Positions 1-6,446 of a DNA stretch of 13,819 nt are shown in pieces. A program made the translations under genes and the position numbers. The stretch covers positions 1 through 13,819 of the forward strand of contig JAZNFJ010000017.1 of the NCBI GenBank assembly GCA_045589035.1, in the 5' to 3' direction. Under the pieces are notes generated by a model. That model was not told the DNA's origin. It ran no database searches and saw only the letters and a program-made list of their open reading frames with translations. Position 1 is the first letter of the stretch; each line of letters opens with the position of its first letter. This stretch comes from Avoscillospira sp045589035 (GTDB lineage Bacteria > Bacillota > Clostridia > Oscillospirales > Oscillospiraceae).

Positions 1-668
1 ACCGCCGTGCCAACGGCACCGTGGTGACCATGGCCTGCGGCAAGCCCGAAGAGACCTGCTTCTGCACCGCATTCGGCATTGATGCCACCGAGCCCAAGGG
101 CGATGTGAGCTGCTGGATGACCGCCGAGAGCCTTCTGCTGAAGGCCAACACCGAGAAGGGTGAAGCACTGCTTGCCAAACTGCAGCTGGAAGATGCTGCC
201 GACGATGCAGCCGATGCCGTCAAGGCAGAAGCCAAGGCTGTGCTGGAGAAGCTGCCTCTGAAGAACCTGGATCTGGACGGCTTCAATGGTGAAAATCTGA
301 TGAAGTGGTTCAACAGCCCTGCTTGGGATAAGCTGTCTGAAAGCTGCCTGGGCTGCGGCACCTGCACCTTTGTCTGCCCCACCTGCCAGTGCTACGATGT
401 CCGCGACTTCGATACCGGCCATGGTGTCCAGCGTTTCCGCTGCTGGGACAGCTGCATGTACTCCGATTTCACCATGATGGCTCATGGCACCAACCGTCCC
501 ACCCAGAAGGAACGGTTCCGCCAGCGCTTCATGCACAAGCTGGTCTATTTCCCCAGCAACAATGATGGCATTTACGGTTGTGTGGGCTGCGGCAGATGTC
601 TGGCCAAGTGCCCCATCTCCATGAACATCGTCAAGGTTGCAAAAACGCTGAAGGAGGGTCAGGAATGA
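1..668 (+). CDS. AsrA/HydB-like 4Fe-4S electron-transfer subunit (5' end missing)
   Basis: The reading frame is open to the left edge, so the true start lies outside the window; the visible part is about 221 residues. Two complete CxxCxxCxxxC ferredoxin motifs are seen (nt about 344-379 and 579-611), typical of a pair of [4Fe-4S] clusters. A CGKPEETCFC motif (nt 36-65) resembles the N-terminal part of the AsrA / sulfhydrogenase beta-subunit family. Between the clusters is a conserved-looking block with RCWDSC and many aromatic residues. AsrA/HydB proteins pass electrons between an AsrB-type NAD(P)H flavoprotein and a catalytic partner, and an AsrB-like gene follows directly with a 4-nt ATGA overlap, indicating translational coupling. 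A role as the Fe-S wire of a cytosolic NAD(P)H-dependent reductase is inferred. No sulfite reductase (AsrC) or hydrogenase subunit is in view, so those names should not be transferred. Confidence 0.8.
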   Translation, partial: RRANGTVVTMACGKPEETCFCTAFGIDATEPKGDVSCWMTAESLLLKANTEKGEALLAKLQLEDAADDAADAVKAEAKAVLEKLPLKNLDLDGFNGENLMKWFNSPAWDKLSESCLGCGTCTFVCPTCQCYDVRDFDTGHGVQRFRCWDSCMYSDFTMMAHGTNRPTQKERFRQRFMHKLVYFPSNNDGIYGCVGCGRCLAKCPISMNIVKVAKTLKEGQE

Positions 669-1498
669 ACAACATGGTTGAACCTTTGATTCCCATGGTG
701 GGCGTGGTGACGGATATCCGCACCGACACCCCCGATGTCAAGACCTTCCGCGTGGTGGGTCTGGACGGCAAAAAGCCCTTTATCCACATCCCCGGACAGT
801 GCGCCATGCTCTCCATGCCCGGCGTGGGTGAGGCACTGTTCTCCATCACTTCTTCTCCTACAAACCCCGACTTCCTGGAGTTCTCCATCAAGAAGTGCGG
901 CTGCGTTACCACGTGGCTCCATCAGATGGAAGTGGGTCAGCAGGTCACCCTCCGCGGTCCTTACGGCAATGGTTTTCCCGTGGAAACCGACTTTAAGGGC
1001 AAGGATCTGGTGTTCATTGCCGGCGGTATCGGTCTGGCACCCCTGCGTTCCGTGATCAACTATGTCCGCCACTATCGCAGCAATTACGGCACCGTGGATA
1101 TCGTCTACGGCTCCCGCAGCAAGGAAGATCTGGTGGATTATCAGGAAATTCTCGATGAATGGTGCCAGGAGGACGGTATCAACGTCCATCTGACCATTGA
1201 CCGGGAGCAGCCCGACTGGGACGGCCATGTTGGCTTCGTTCCCAACTACGTCAAGGAACTGGGCTTCGATACCTCCAAGACCGTGGTTATGTGCGGTCCT
1301 CCCATCATGATCAAGTTTACCTTGGCCGGTCTGGAAGAACTGGGCTTTGGCCGGGATCAGGTCTACACCACCTTCGAGCTGAAGATGAAGTGTGCTCTGG
1401 GTAAGTGCGGCCGCTGCAACATCGGCGATAAGTATGTCTGTAAGGACGGCCCCGTGTTCCGTCTGGACCAGATGAGCGAACTGCCGGACGAATATTAA
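665..1498 (+). CDS. AsrB/PyrK-like FAD/NAD(P)H oxidoreductase subunit with [2Fe-2S]
   Basis: This 277-residue protein has the ferredoxin-NADP reductase fold order: an N-terminal FAD barrel with a flavin-contact stretch FSITSSP (59-65), then an NAD(P)-binding domain with FIAGGIGLAPLRS (117-129) and MCGPP (209-213). Near the C-terminus is a Cys pattern C243-x4-C248-x2-C251-x7-C259, which resembles the [2Fe-2S] site of PyrK and AsrB. The family oxidises NAD(P)H and hands electrons one at a time to Fe-S partners. The chosen start overlaps the upstream stop as ATGA and has a GGAGGG site a few bases before it; a start further upstream would run deep inside the previous gene. It probably is the electron-entry subunit of the complex encoded by genes at 1-3796. 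AsrB, sulfhydrogenase gamma and PyrK are the closest relatives by motif, and NADH versus NADPH cannot be decided here. Confidence 0.85.
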   Translation: MNNMVEPLIPMVGVVTDIRTDTPDVKTFRVVGLDGKKPFIHIPGQCAMLSMPGVGEALFSITSSPTNPDFLEFSIKKCGCVTTWLHQMEVGQQVTLRGPYGNGFPVETDFKGKDLVFIAGGIGLAPLRSVINYVRHYRSNYGTVDIVYGSRSKEDLVDYQEILDEWCQEDGINVHLTIDREQPDWDGHVGFVPNYVKELGFDTSKTVVMCGPPIMIKFTLAGLEELGFGRDQVYTTFELKMKCALGKCGRCNIGDKYVCKDGPVFRLDQMSELPDEY

Positions 1499-1510
1499 GG
1501 AGAGAGTACA

Positions 1511-2185
1511 ATGGAAAATATGGTTCGTGTATTCCTGTTTGGAAAGAAATATGAAGTGCCGGAAAGCCTGACCATTATGGAGGCCATGGAATATGCCGGC
1601 TATCAGCTGGTCCGCGGCTGCGGCTGCCGCAACGGTTTCTGCGGCGCCTGCGCCACCATCTACCGCATCGCCGGTGACCGTGAACTGAAGGCCTGCCTGG
1701 CTTGCTCCACCAAGGTGGAAGACAACATGTATGTGGCAACTCTGCCCTACTTCCCCCTGGTCAAGGCTGTCTATGACATCGAGAAGGTCAAGCCCACCGA
1801 GCAGATCATGATGCAGCTGTATCCTGAGATCTACGCCTGCGTCGGCTGCAATGCCTGCACCAAGGCCTGCTCTCAGAGCCTGAACGTCATGCAGTACATC
1901 GCCTACGCCCAGCGCGGCGAGTATGAAAAGTGCGCCGAGGAGTCCTTCGACTGCGTTATGTGCGGCATCTGCTCCTCCCGCTGCCCCGCCGGCATCTCCC
2001 ATCCTCAGGTGGCAATGCTGGCCCGCCGTCTGAACGGCAAGTACCTGGCACCTCACTGCGATCATCTGGATGACCGCATCGCTGAGATCAATGACGGCAA
2101 GTTCCAGGAACTGTTGGAGAATCTGATGCAGAAGCCTCTGGCAGAGATGAAGGAACTGTACAACACCCGTGAAATCGAGAAGTAA
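1511..2185 (+). CDS. FrdB/HdrC-like iron-sulfur subunit, [2Fe-2S] plus two [4Fe-4S]
   Basis: The 224-residue protein begins with a plant-type ferredoxin-like domain (about 1-80) with C39-x4-C44-x2-C47 and C62, plus extra cysteines C37 and C65. A helical dicluster domain follows with CVGCNACTKAC (110-120) and CVMCGICSSRC (148-158). Both are full CxxCxxCxxxC motifs, so two [4Fe-4S] clusters are expected rather than the 4Fe/3Fe pair of classical FrdB/SdhB. It lacks the HdrB-type CCG domain found at the end of TfrB of methanogens. The start has AAGGAGAG about 6 nt upstream, and the gene sits 12 nt after the AsrB-like gene and 12 nt before the FrdA-like flavoprotein. Its likely role is to carry electrons from the NAD(P)H module to the flavoprotein. 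The C-terminal about 45 residues are polar and carry no recognised motif. Confidence 0.83.
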   Translation: MENMVRVFLFGKKYEVPESLTIMEAMEYAGYQLVRGCGCRNGFCGACATIYRIAGDRELKACLACSTKVEDNMYVATLPYFPLVKAVYDIEKVKPTEQIMMQLYPEIYACVGCNACTKACSQSLNVMQYIAYAQRGEYEKCAEESFDCVMCGICSSRCPAGISHPQVAMLARRLNGKYLAPHCDHLDDRIAEINDGKFQELLENLMQKPLAEMKELYNTREIEK

Positions 2186-2197
2186 GGAGGGTCTCAC

Positions 2198-3796
2198 ATG
2201 TATCTGGATCTGAACATGCAGGAATCCATCAAGAAGGTGGAAGCTGCCCGAGCTGAAAATGTGAAGCTCGACCCCAGAAGAATGACTGCCGAGGAGAAGG
2301 AGACCCTGCTGGCCACCTATCACCCCGACTATAAGCAGGAGCAGTTCACTACCCTGCAGATGGGCCCCAACAAGGGCGAAAAAGTGCCTCTGGAACTGGC
2401 TGCTCTGCTGCAGGCCAACTCCCGCATTGCCGGCAAGGCCATTGACCTGTCCAATCCCGACTATGATGTGGATGTTCTGGTCATCGGCGGCGGCGGTGCC
2501 GGTACTTCCGCTGCCATCGAGGCACACAACGCAGGCGCAAAGGTCATGGTCGTGACCAAGCTGCGTATGGGCGATGCCAACACCATGATGGCCGAAGGCG
2601 GCATTCAGGCTGCCGATAAGCCCAATGACAGCCCTGCACAGCACTTTATCGATGCTTTCGGCGGCGGCCACTTCGCTGCCCAGAAGGACCTGCTGTACAA
2701 GCTGGTCACCGAAGCTCCCGATGCCATCCGCTGGCTCAGCGAGCTGGGTGTAGAGTTCGATAAGACGCCCGACGGCACCATGGTCACCACCCACGGCGGC
2801 GGTACCTCCCGTAAGCGTATGCATGCAGCCAAGGACTACTCCGGTGCTGAAATCATGCGTACCCTCCGCGACGAGGCTCTGAACCGTCAGATTCCCGTGG
2901 TGGATTTCACCTCCGCCATCGAACTGATCAAGGACGAGAACGGCAAGTGCGCCGGTGCCGTCCTGATGAACATGGAAACCGAGGAAATTCTGATCGCCAA
3001 GGCAAAGACCGTTGTCATCGCCACCGGCGGTGCAGGCCGTCTGCACTATCAGGGCTTCCCCACCTCCAACCACTACGGCGCTACCGCTGACGGCCTGATT
3101 CTCGGCTACCGTGCCGGTGCCCGTCTGCTGTATGCCGACACCCTGCAGTATCATCCCACCGGCGCTGCCTTCCCCGCACAGATCTTCGGCGCGCTGGTTA
3201 CGGAGAAGGTCCGTTCTCTGGGTGCAATGCTCATCAATGTCAACGGCGAAGCCTTCATGAATCCCCTGGAGACCCGTGATGTTTCCGCTGCTTCCATCAT
3301 CCGTGAGTGCTCCACCCGCGGCAACGGCGTCAAGACCCCCGAGGGTTACGCTGTGTGGCTGGATACGCCCATGATCGAGATCAAGAACGGCGAAGGCACC
3401 ATAGAAAAGCGCATCCCCGCTATGATGCGTATGTTCGGCAAGTACGGCATCGACATCCGCAAGGAGCCCATTCTGGTTTACCCCACTCTGCACTATCAGA
3501 ACGGCGGCCTGAAGATCACCGACGATGGCCAGACCGATGTGGAGAACCTGTTCGTGGCCGGCGAAGCTGTCGGCGGTATCCATGGCCGTAACCGCCTCAT
3601 GGGCAACAGCCTGCTGGACATCATCGTCTTTGGCCGTAACGCCGGCCGCAATGCCGCTGCTAAGGCAAAGGATGTCACCGTTGGTGCTCTGACCCTCAGC
3701 CATGTGGATGCCTTCCAGAAGGAACTGGCAGAAGCCGGTATCGAGACCGATGCCGTTTCTCCCAAGCTGCTCCCCGACTACGCTCGTAAGGCATAA
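2198..3796 (+). CDS. FrdA-like flavoprotein, probable soluble fumarate/enoate reductase catalytic subunit
   Basis: The 532-residue protein has a Rossmann FAD site VLVIGGGGAG (93-102) preceded by an unusual extension of about 90 polar residues. Residues matching the fumarate reductase active site are present: H319 in HPTG, R339 in TEKVR (the proton-shuttle arginine position), H432 in HYQNGG and R466 in NRLMGNSL. The histidine that covalently binds FAD in SDH/FRD is replaced: the local motif is DANTMMAEGG, with N128 where His is expected, so FAD should be noncovalent. Only about 60 residues follow the last motif, so the C-terminal helical domain of classical FrdA (about 600 residues) appears missing. 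Translation starts 12 nt after the previous stop, behind AAGGAGGG. Family knowledge supports reduction of fumarate to succinate; related enoates, or L-aspartate oxidation, are less likely alternatives given the Fe-S partners. Confidence 0.82.
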   Translation: MYLDLNMQESIKKVEAARAENVKLDPRRMTAEEKETLLATYHPDYKQEQFTTLQMGPNKGEKVPLELAALLQANSRIAGKAIDLSNPDYDVDVLVIGGGGAGTSAAIEAHNAGAKVMVVTKLRMGDANTMMAEGGIQAADKPNDSPAQHFIDAFGGGHFAAQKDLLYKLVTEAPDAIRWLSELGVEFDKTPDGTMVTTHGGGTSRKRMHAAKDYSGAEIMRTLRDEALNRQIPVVDFTSAIELIKDENGKCAGAVLMNMETEEILIAKAKTVVIATGGAGRLHYQGFPTSNHYGATADGLILGYRAGARLLYADTLQYHPTGAAFPAQIFGALVTEKVRSLGAMLINVNGEAFMNPLETRDVSAASIIRECSTRGNGVKTPEGYAVWLDTPMIEIKNGEGTIEKRIPAMMRMFGKYGIDIRKEPILVYPTLHYQNGGLKITDDGQTDVENLFVAGEAVGGIHGRNRLMGNSLLDIIVFGRNAGRNAAAKAKDVTVGALTLSHVDAFQKELAEAGIETDAVSPKLLPDYARKA

Positions 3797-3816
3797 GAAA
3801 GAAGGCAATTGTTCTC

Positions 3817-5028
3817 ATGACTGCATATTTGACCGGCGTTGCCGGCGCATTTCTGACGACTTTGTTCTTCGTCTTCGTCATCGCTGCCATCGGCTATCTG
3901 GTGGGCGGCATTGAAATCAAGGGCATTTCCCTTGGCACGGCAGGTGTTCTGCTGATGGCTCTGGTCTTTGGCGTCATCGCCAACTACATCCCTTCCTTCC
4001 AGCTGGGTGAAAAGACCATTGTCCTGTTTGACGCCTCCGTGAAGCCTTTGTACACCTTGATCTCCAACCTCGGTACATCCATGTTTGTTACCGCTGTTGG
4101 TCTGATCGCAGGTCCTAAGTTTTTCCGCGGCATGAACAAGGCTTCTCTGGCCTATGTGTTCATGGGTGTGGTTATCATCGGTATTGGTGTGCTGACTTCC
4201 TTCCTGGTCATCAAACTGGGCGGTGTCCCTGCAACCATCACCGCAGGCCTTCTGACCGGTGGCCTGACCACCACTCCCGGCCTGTCCGCTGCAAAGGAAG
4301 CAGCCGGCCTGGTTTCCGAAGCTGCCGCTGCAGAAGTCACTGCCGGCTACGGCATTGCCTACATCTTCGGTGTTCTGGGTGTTGTGTTCTTCGTGCAGCT
4401 GGTGCCCAAGTTCCTGAAAGTGGACATGGAAGAAGAACGCAAAAGCTTTACCGCCGCCGATACCGTCAAGGTCAAGGTTGTGGATAAGGTTCTGAAGAAG
4501 GTCGATGACCTGGACTTCTTCCCCTTCCTGCTGACTGCCGTTCTGGGTATGATCCTGGGCGCCATCAAGATCCCCGGCATCAACTTCTCCCTGGGTTCTT
4601 CCGGCGGTGCGTTGATCATGGGTCTGATCGTGGGTCACTTTGGCCATGTGGGCAAAATCGACCTGTCTGTCAGCAAGAATACCCTCAACTTTTTCCGCGA
4701 ACTGGGTCTGATGCTGTTCCTGGTGGGCGCAGGCGTCCCCGGCGGTGTCAACTTCATGACCTATGTGAAGCTGTCCTACTTCATCTACGGTGCCATTCTG
4801 ACCACCGTGCCCATGATCGTAGGCTACATTCTGGGTAAGTATGTGTTCAAGCTCAGCGTGTTCAACAACCTCGGCTCTATCACCGGTGGTATGACCAGCA
4901 CCCCTGCTCTGGGTACGCTCATCCACACTGCCGGCACCGATGCTGTCACCGCTGCTTATGCCGCTACCTACCCCATGGCAATGGTTCTGGTGGTTCTGGC
5001 TGCCAAGTTCATCGTCATGTTCTTCTGA
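3817..5028 (+). CDS. AspT/YidE-type (AAEx family) membrane transporter, candidate succinate/dicarboxylate exporter
   Basis: The 403-residue, very hydrophobic protein shows an internal duplication. Half one (about 15-200) has GYLVGGIEIKGISLGTAGVL (26-45) and GGLTTTPGLSAA (148-159). Half two (about 235-403) has an equivalent GAIKIPGINFSLGSSGG stretch and GGMTSTPALGTL (357-368). The paired G-G-x-T-x-T-P signature is typical of the aspartate:alanine exchanger family (Asp-Al_Ex). Members such as AspT and YidE are about 540-560 residues with RCK_C domains in the middle; here the central loop is only about 34 charged residues (201-234), so those domains are absent. The gene follows the FrdA-like gene by 20 nt and precedes the operon terminator. 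SucE1 of Corynebacterium, a succinate exporter, belongs to this family, so export of the reductase product is a reasonable inference, as is substrate/product exchange. The GAAGG ribosome site is rather far (about 11 nt) from the ATG. Confidence 0.78.
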   Translation: MTAYLTGVAGAFLTTLFFVFVIAAIGYLVGGIEIKGISLGTAGVLLMALVFGVIANYIPSFQLGEKTIVLFDASVKPLYTLISNLGTSMFVTAVGLIAGPKFFRGMNKASLAYVFMGVVIIGIGVLTSFLVIKLGGVPATITAGLLTGGLTTTPGLSAAKEAAGLVSEAAAAEVTAGYGIAYIFGVLGVVFFVQLVPKFLKVDMEEERKSFTAADTVKVKVVDKVLKKVDDLDFFPFLLTAVLGMILGAIKIPGINFSLGSSGGALIMGLIVGHFGHVGKIDLSVSKNTLNFFRELGLMLFLVGAGVPGGVNFMTYVKLSYFIYGAILTTVPMIVGYILGKYVFKLSVFNNLGSITGGMTSTPALGTLIHTAGTDAVTAAYAATYPMAMVLVVLAAKFIVMFF

Positions 5029-5035
5029 TTTGCAG

Positions 5036-5073
5036 AAAATACCTGCCGCAAAACCTTGCGGCAGGTATTTTTT
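5036..5073 (+). terminator. Intrinsic terminator of the reductase-transporter operon
   Basis: A 10-bp GC-rich perfect stem (5041-5050 with 5057-5066), extended by A-T pairs to about 15 bp, closes a six-base AAACCT loop and is followed by six T residues (5068-5073). It begins 8 nt after the transporter stop codon. Confidence 0.92.
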
Positions 5074-5083
5074 ATGCTATAAT
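5056..5083 (+). promoter_or_regulatory. Extended -10 promoter of trx operon, nested in the terminator
   Basis: A perfect TATAAT (5078-5083) is preceded by TGC, giving an extended -10 (TATGCTATAAT). A TTGCGG (5056-5061) lies 16 nt upstream and is formed by the 3' arm of the terminator hairpin. Transcription would start near 5090 and give a short leader to the thioredoxin gene. The -10 is strong; the -35 is a 4/6 match (TTGCGG against TTGACA). Confidence 0.75.
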
Positions 5084-5108
5084 AGAGAAAACAGAAAGGA
5101 GAATGTAT

Positions 5109-5408
5109 ATGGAACATATTTTGAATAAAGACAACTTTGATGAAGTGGTTCTGCAGAGCAAAGAGCCGATTCTTGTTGATTTCTGGGCCTCTTGGTGCGG
5201 CCCCTGCATGATGCTGGCGCCCATTGTGGAGCAGCTGAGCAAAAACCATAAGGTCGGCAAGGTCAATGTGGATGAGGAGATGGAACTTTCTCATCAGTAC
5301 GGCATTATGACCATCCCTGCCCTGCTGGTGTTCAAGGACGGCAAGCTGGTGAACCAGTCCGTGGGCTACCAGAGTCTGGAAGATCTGGAAAAGCTGCTGG
5401 AGGTCTGA
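5109..5408 (+). CDS. trxA: Thioredoxin
   Basis: This 99-residue protein has the full thioredoxin fold sequence order: FWASWCGPCMMLAP with the redox WCGPC motif near residues 29-33, the cis-proline loop TIPALLVFKDG, and a C-terminal helix. An ATG six bases upstream at 5103 is in frame, but the AGGAG site (5097-5101) would be only 1 nt from it and is 7 nt from the ATG at 5109, so 5109 is preferred. It is the first gene after the nested promoter and is followed after one base by an FTR-catalytic-chain-like gene, which suggests that the two proteins are redox partners. It acts in the cytosol as a protein disulfide reductase; possible clients in this window include the class III ribonucleotide reductase. 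Confidence 0.95.
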   Translation: MEHILNKDNFDEVVLQSKEPILVDFWASWCGPCMMLAPIVEQLSKNHKVGKVNVDEEMELSHQYGIMTIPALLVFKDGKLVNQSVGYQSLEDLEKLLEV

Positions 5409-5409
5409 T

Positions 5410-5607
5410 ATGGCAATTCGCCTCAATGACAATGAGATGGTAGTCAAGACCGTCAAAGAGGGTCTCAAGCGCACTGGTGGATACTGTCCCTGCCGCAGGG
5501 AGCGGACAGAGGAGAATAAATGTATCTGCCGGGAGTTCCGTGCCCAGATGGAAGATCCCAACTTTGAAGGCTACTGCCATTGCATGCTCTACTATAAAGA
5601 GAAATAA
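5410..5607 (+). CDS. Ferredoxin:thioredoxin reductase catalytic (beta) chain-like protein
   Basis: The 65-residue protein contains three C-x-C motifs: CPC (26-28), CIC (38-40) and CHC (56-58), with GYCHCMLYYK at the end. In plant and cyanobacterial FTR beta chains the motifs CPC, CPC and CHC bind one [4Fe-4S] cluster and supply a redox-active disulfide next to it; by position C28 and C58 would be the active pair and C26, C38, C40 and C56 the cluster ligands. The total distance from the first to the third motif equals the canonical one (27 residues between), but the middle motif is shifted about 7 residues towards the N-terminus. The protein is shorter than plant FTR beta and no FTR variable subunit is nearby. 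It follows thioredoxin by one base, behind a GGAGG site inside the trxA 3' end. Ferredoxin-driven reduction of thioredoxin is inferred; another disulfide client is possible. Confidence 0.8.
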   Translation: MAIRLNDNEMVVKTVKEGLKRTGGYCPCRRERTEENKCICREFRAQMEDPNFEGYCHCMLYYKEK

Positions 5608-5625
5608 AGAAAGAGGTGCTTTTAC

Positions 5626-6411
5626 ATGATGTACGCATCTGATTTTCGGGAAAAAGCCAGAAATGCCCTCAGCGGCAACTGGGGCAAGGCCGTGGCCGTG
5701 GGCTTGGTGGCAACCCTGCTGTCCGGCGGACTTGTTGCCACCAACACCGGCGCAAGCAGCGGGGGCGGTGCATCCTTCAGCTTTGCCAATCACAATGCAC
5801 TCATTGCCCTCGGTACTGTGGCAGTGGTTACGGGTCTGTTGGCCATTGTTCTTGGCGGTGCAGTCAGTCTGGGTTGGTGTCATTTCCATACCAATCTGGT
5901 AAAGGATACGGAAGATGCCAAATTTAGCGACCTCTTTGCCCATTTTGACCGTCTGGGCAGAGGCTTTGTGATGAATATCGTCGTATCGTTTTTTACCATT
6001 TTGTGGTGCACCCTGTTTTTGATTCCCGGTATGGTTGTCGTTTATGTTGCCGTCCAGGGAACAGAGGAGATGGCAATGATCGCCATGTTTTTTGTCCTTT
6101 TGATTAGCATTTTTCTTGGTTTACTGATAAGTTACCGTTATGCCATGGTGCCGTACCTCATGGCGGAGTTTCCGGAACTGAAGACCATGGATGCCATCCG
6201 GGAATCCAAGCGGTTGATGAAGGGCAAGAAGTGGCGGCTGTTCTGCCTGCAGATGAGTTTCTTCGGCTGGGCACTGCTGTGTCTGTTTACTTTGGGCATC
6301 GGCAATCTGTGGCTGACACCCTACATGCAGACTGCCCAAGCGGCATTCTATATGTACATCACCGGCAGACTGGATAAGGAAGAACCGAAAGAAAATTCCG
6401 TAGAATGGTAA
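5626..6411 (+). CDS. DUF975 family multi-pass membrane protein, function unknown
   Basis: The 261-residue protein begins with a soluble ALSGNWGKAV-type motif typical of DUF975 proteins and then has about five to six hydrophobic segments (roughly residues 22-40, 60-85, 117-140, 148-168 and 207-232). A Gly/Ser-rich loop containing SSGGGAS (about 44-50) separates the first two. A late DAIRESKRLMKGKKWRLF stretch is the positively charged amphipathic block common to this family before the last membrane helix. Two ATG codons are adjacent (5626 and 5629), and AAGAGGTG at 5611-5618 suits either. It is 18 nt behind the FTR-like gene and ends at a terminator, so it is probably co-transcribed with trxA. 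No biochemical role is established for DUF975, and nothing in the sequence ties it to redox chemistry beyond location. Confidence 0.8.
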   Translation: MMYASDFREKARNALSGNWGKAVAVGLVATLLSGGLVATNTGASSGGGASFSFANHNALIALGTVAVVTGLLAIVLGGAVSLGWCHFHTNLVKDTEDAKFSDLFAHFDRLGRGFVMNIVVSFFTILWCTLFLIPGMVVVYVAVQGTEEMAMIAMFFVLLISIFLGLLISYRYAMVPYLMAEFPELKTMDAIRESKRLMKGKKWRLFCLQMSFFGWALLCLFTLGIGNLWLTPYMQTAQAAFYMYITGRLDKEEPKENSVEW

Positions 6412-6444
6412 AAAAAGAGGAAAGGCTGAGCCTTTCCTCTTTTT
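6412..6444. terminator. Bidirectional intrinsic terminator between convergent genes
   Basis: The stem AAAAAGAGGAAAGGC (6412-6426) pairs perfectly with 6430-6444 around a TGA loop. It is flanked by A-run and T-run on opposite sides, so it can end transcripts from the DUF975 gene on the + strand and the PHP gene on the - strand, which stops at 6447. Confidence 0.9.
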
Positions 6445-6446
6445 GT

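Noticed and set aside
1..1498. Annotation of the first two genes as anaerobic sulfite reductase AsrA and AsrB
   Set aside because: There is no sirohaem AsrC subunit; the next genes encode an Fe-S protein and an FrdA-like flavoprotein, so only the electron-transfer module is shared.
659..3808. A 1049-codon open frame on the - strand antisense to the reductase operon
   Set aside because: It mirrors four well-recognised + strand genes in a GC-rich, biased codon set, which often leaves long antisense frames open. Its translation is low-complexity and matches no family I know.
3778..4926. A 382-codon - strand frame antisense to the transporter gene
   Set aside because: Rich in His, Gln, Asp and Gly with no fold signature; the + strand frame shows membrane segments and AAEx motifs.
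5103..5108. Thioredoxin start at the first in-frame ATG
   Set aside because: The AGGAG site would be only one base from that ATG; the second ATG has normal 7-nt spacing.
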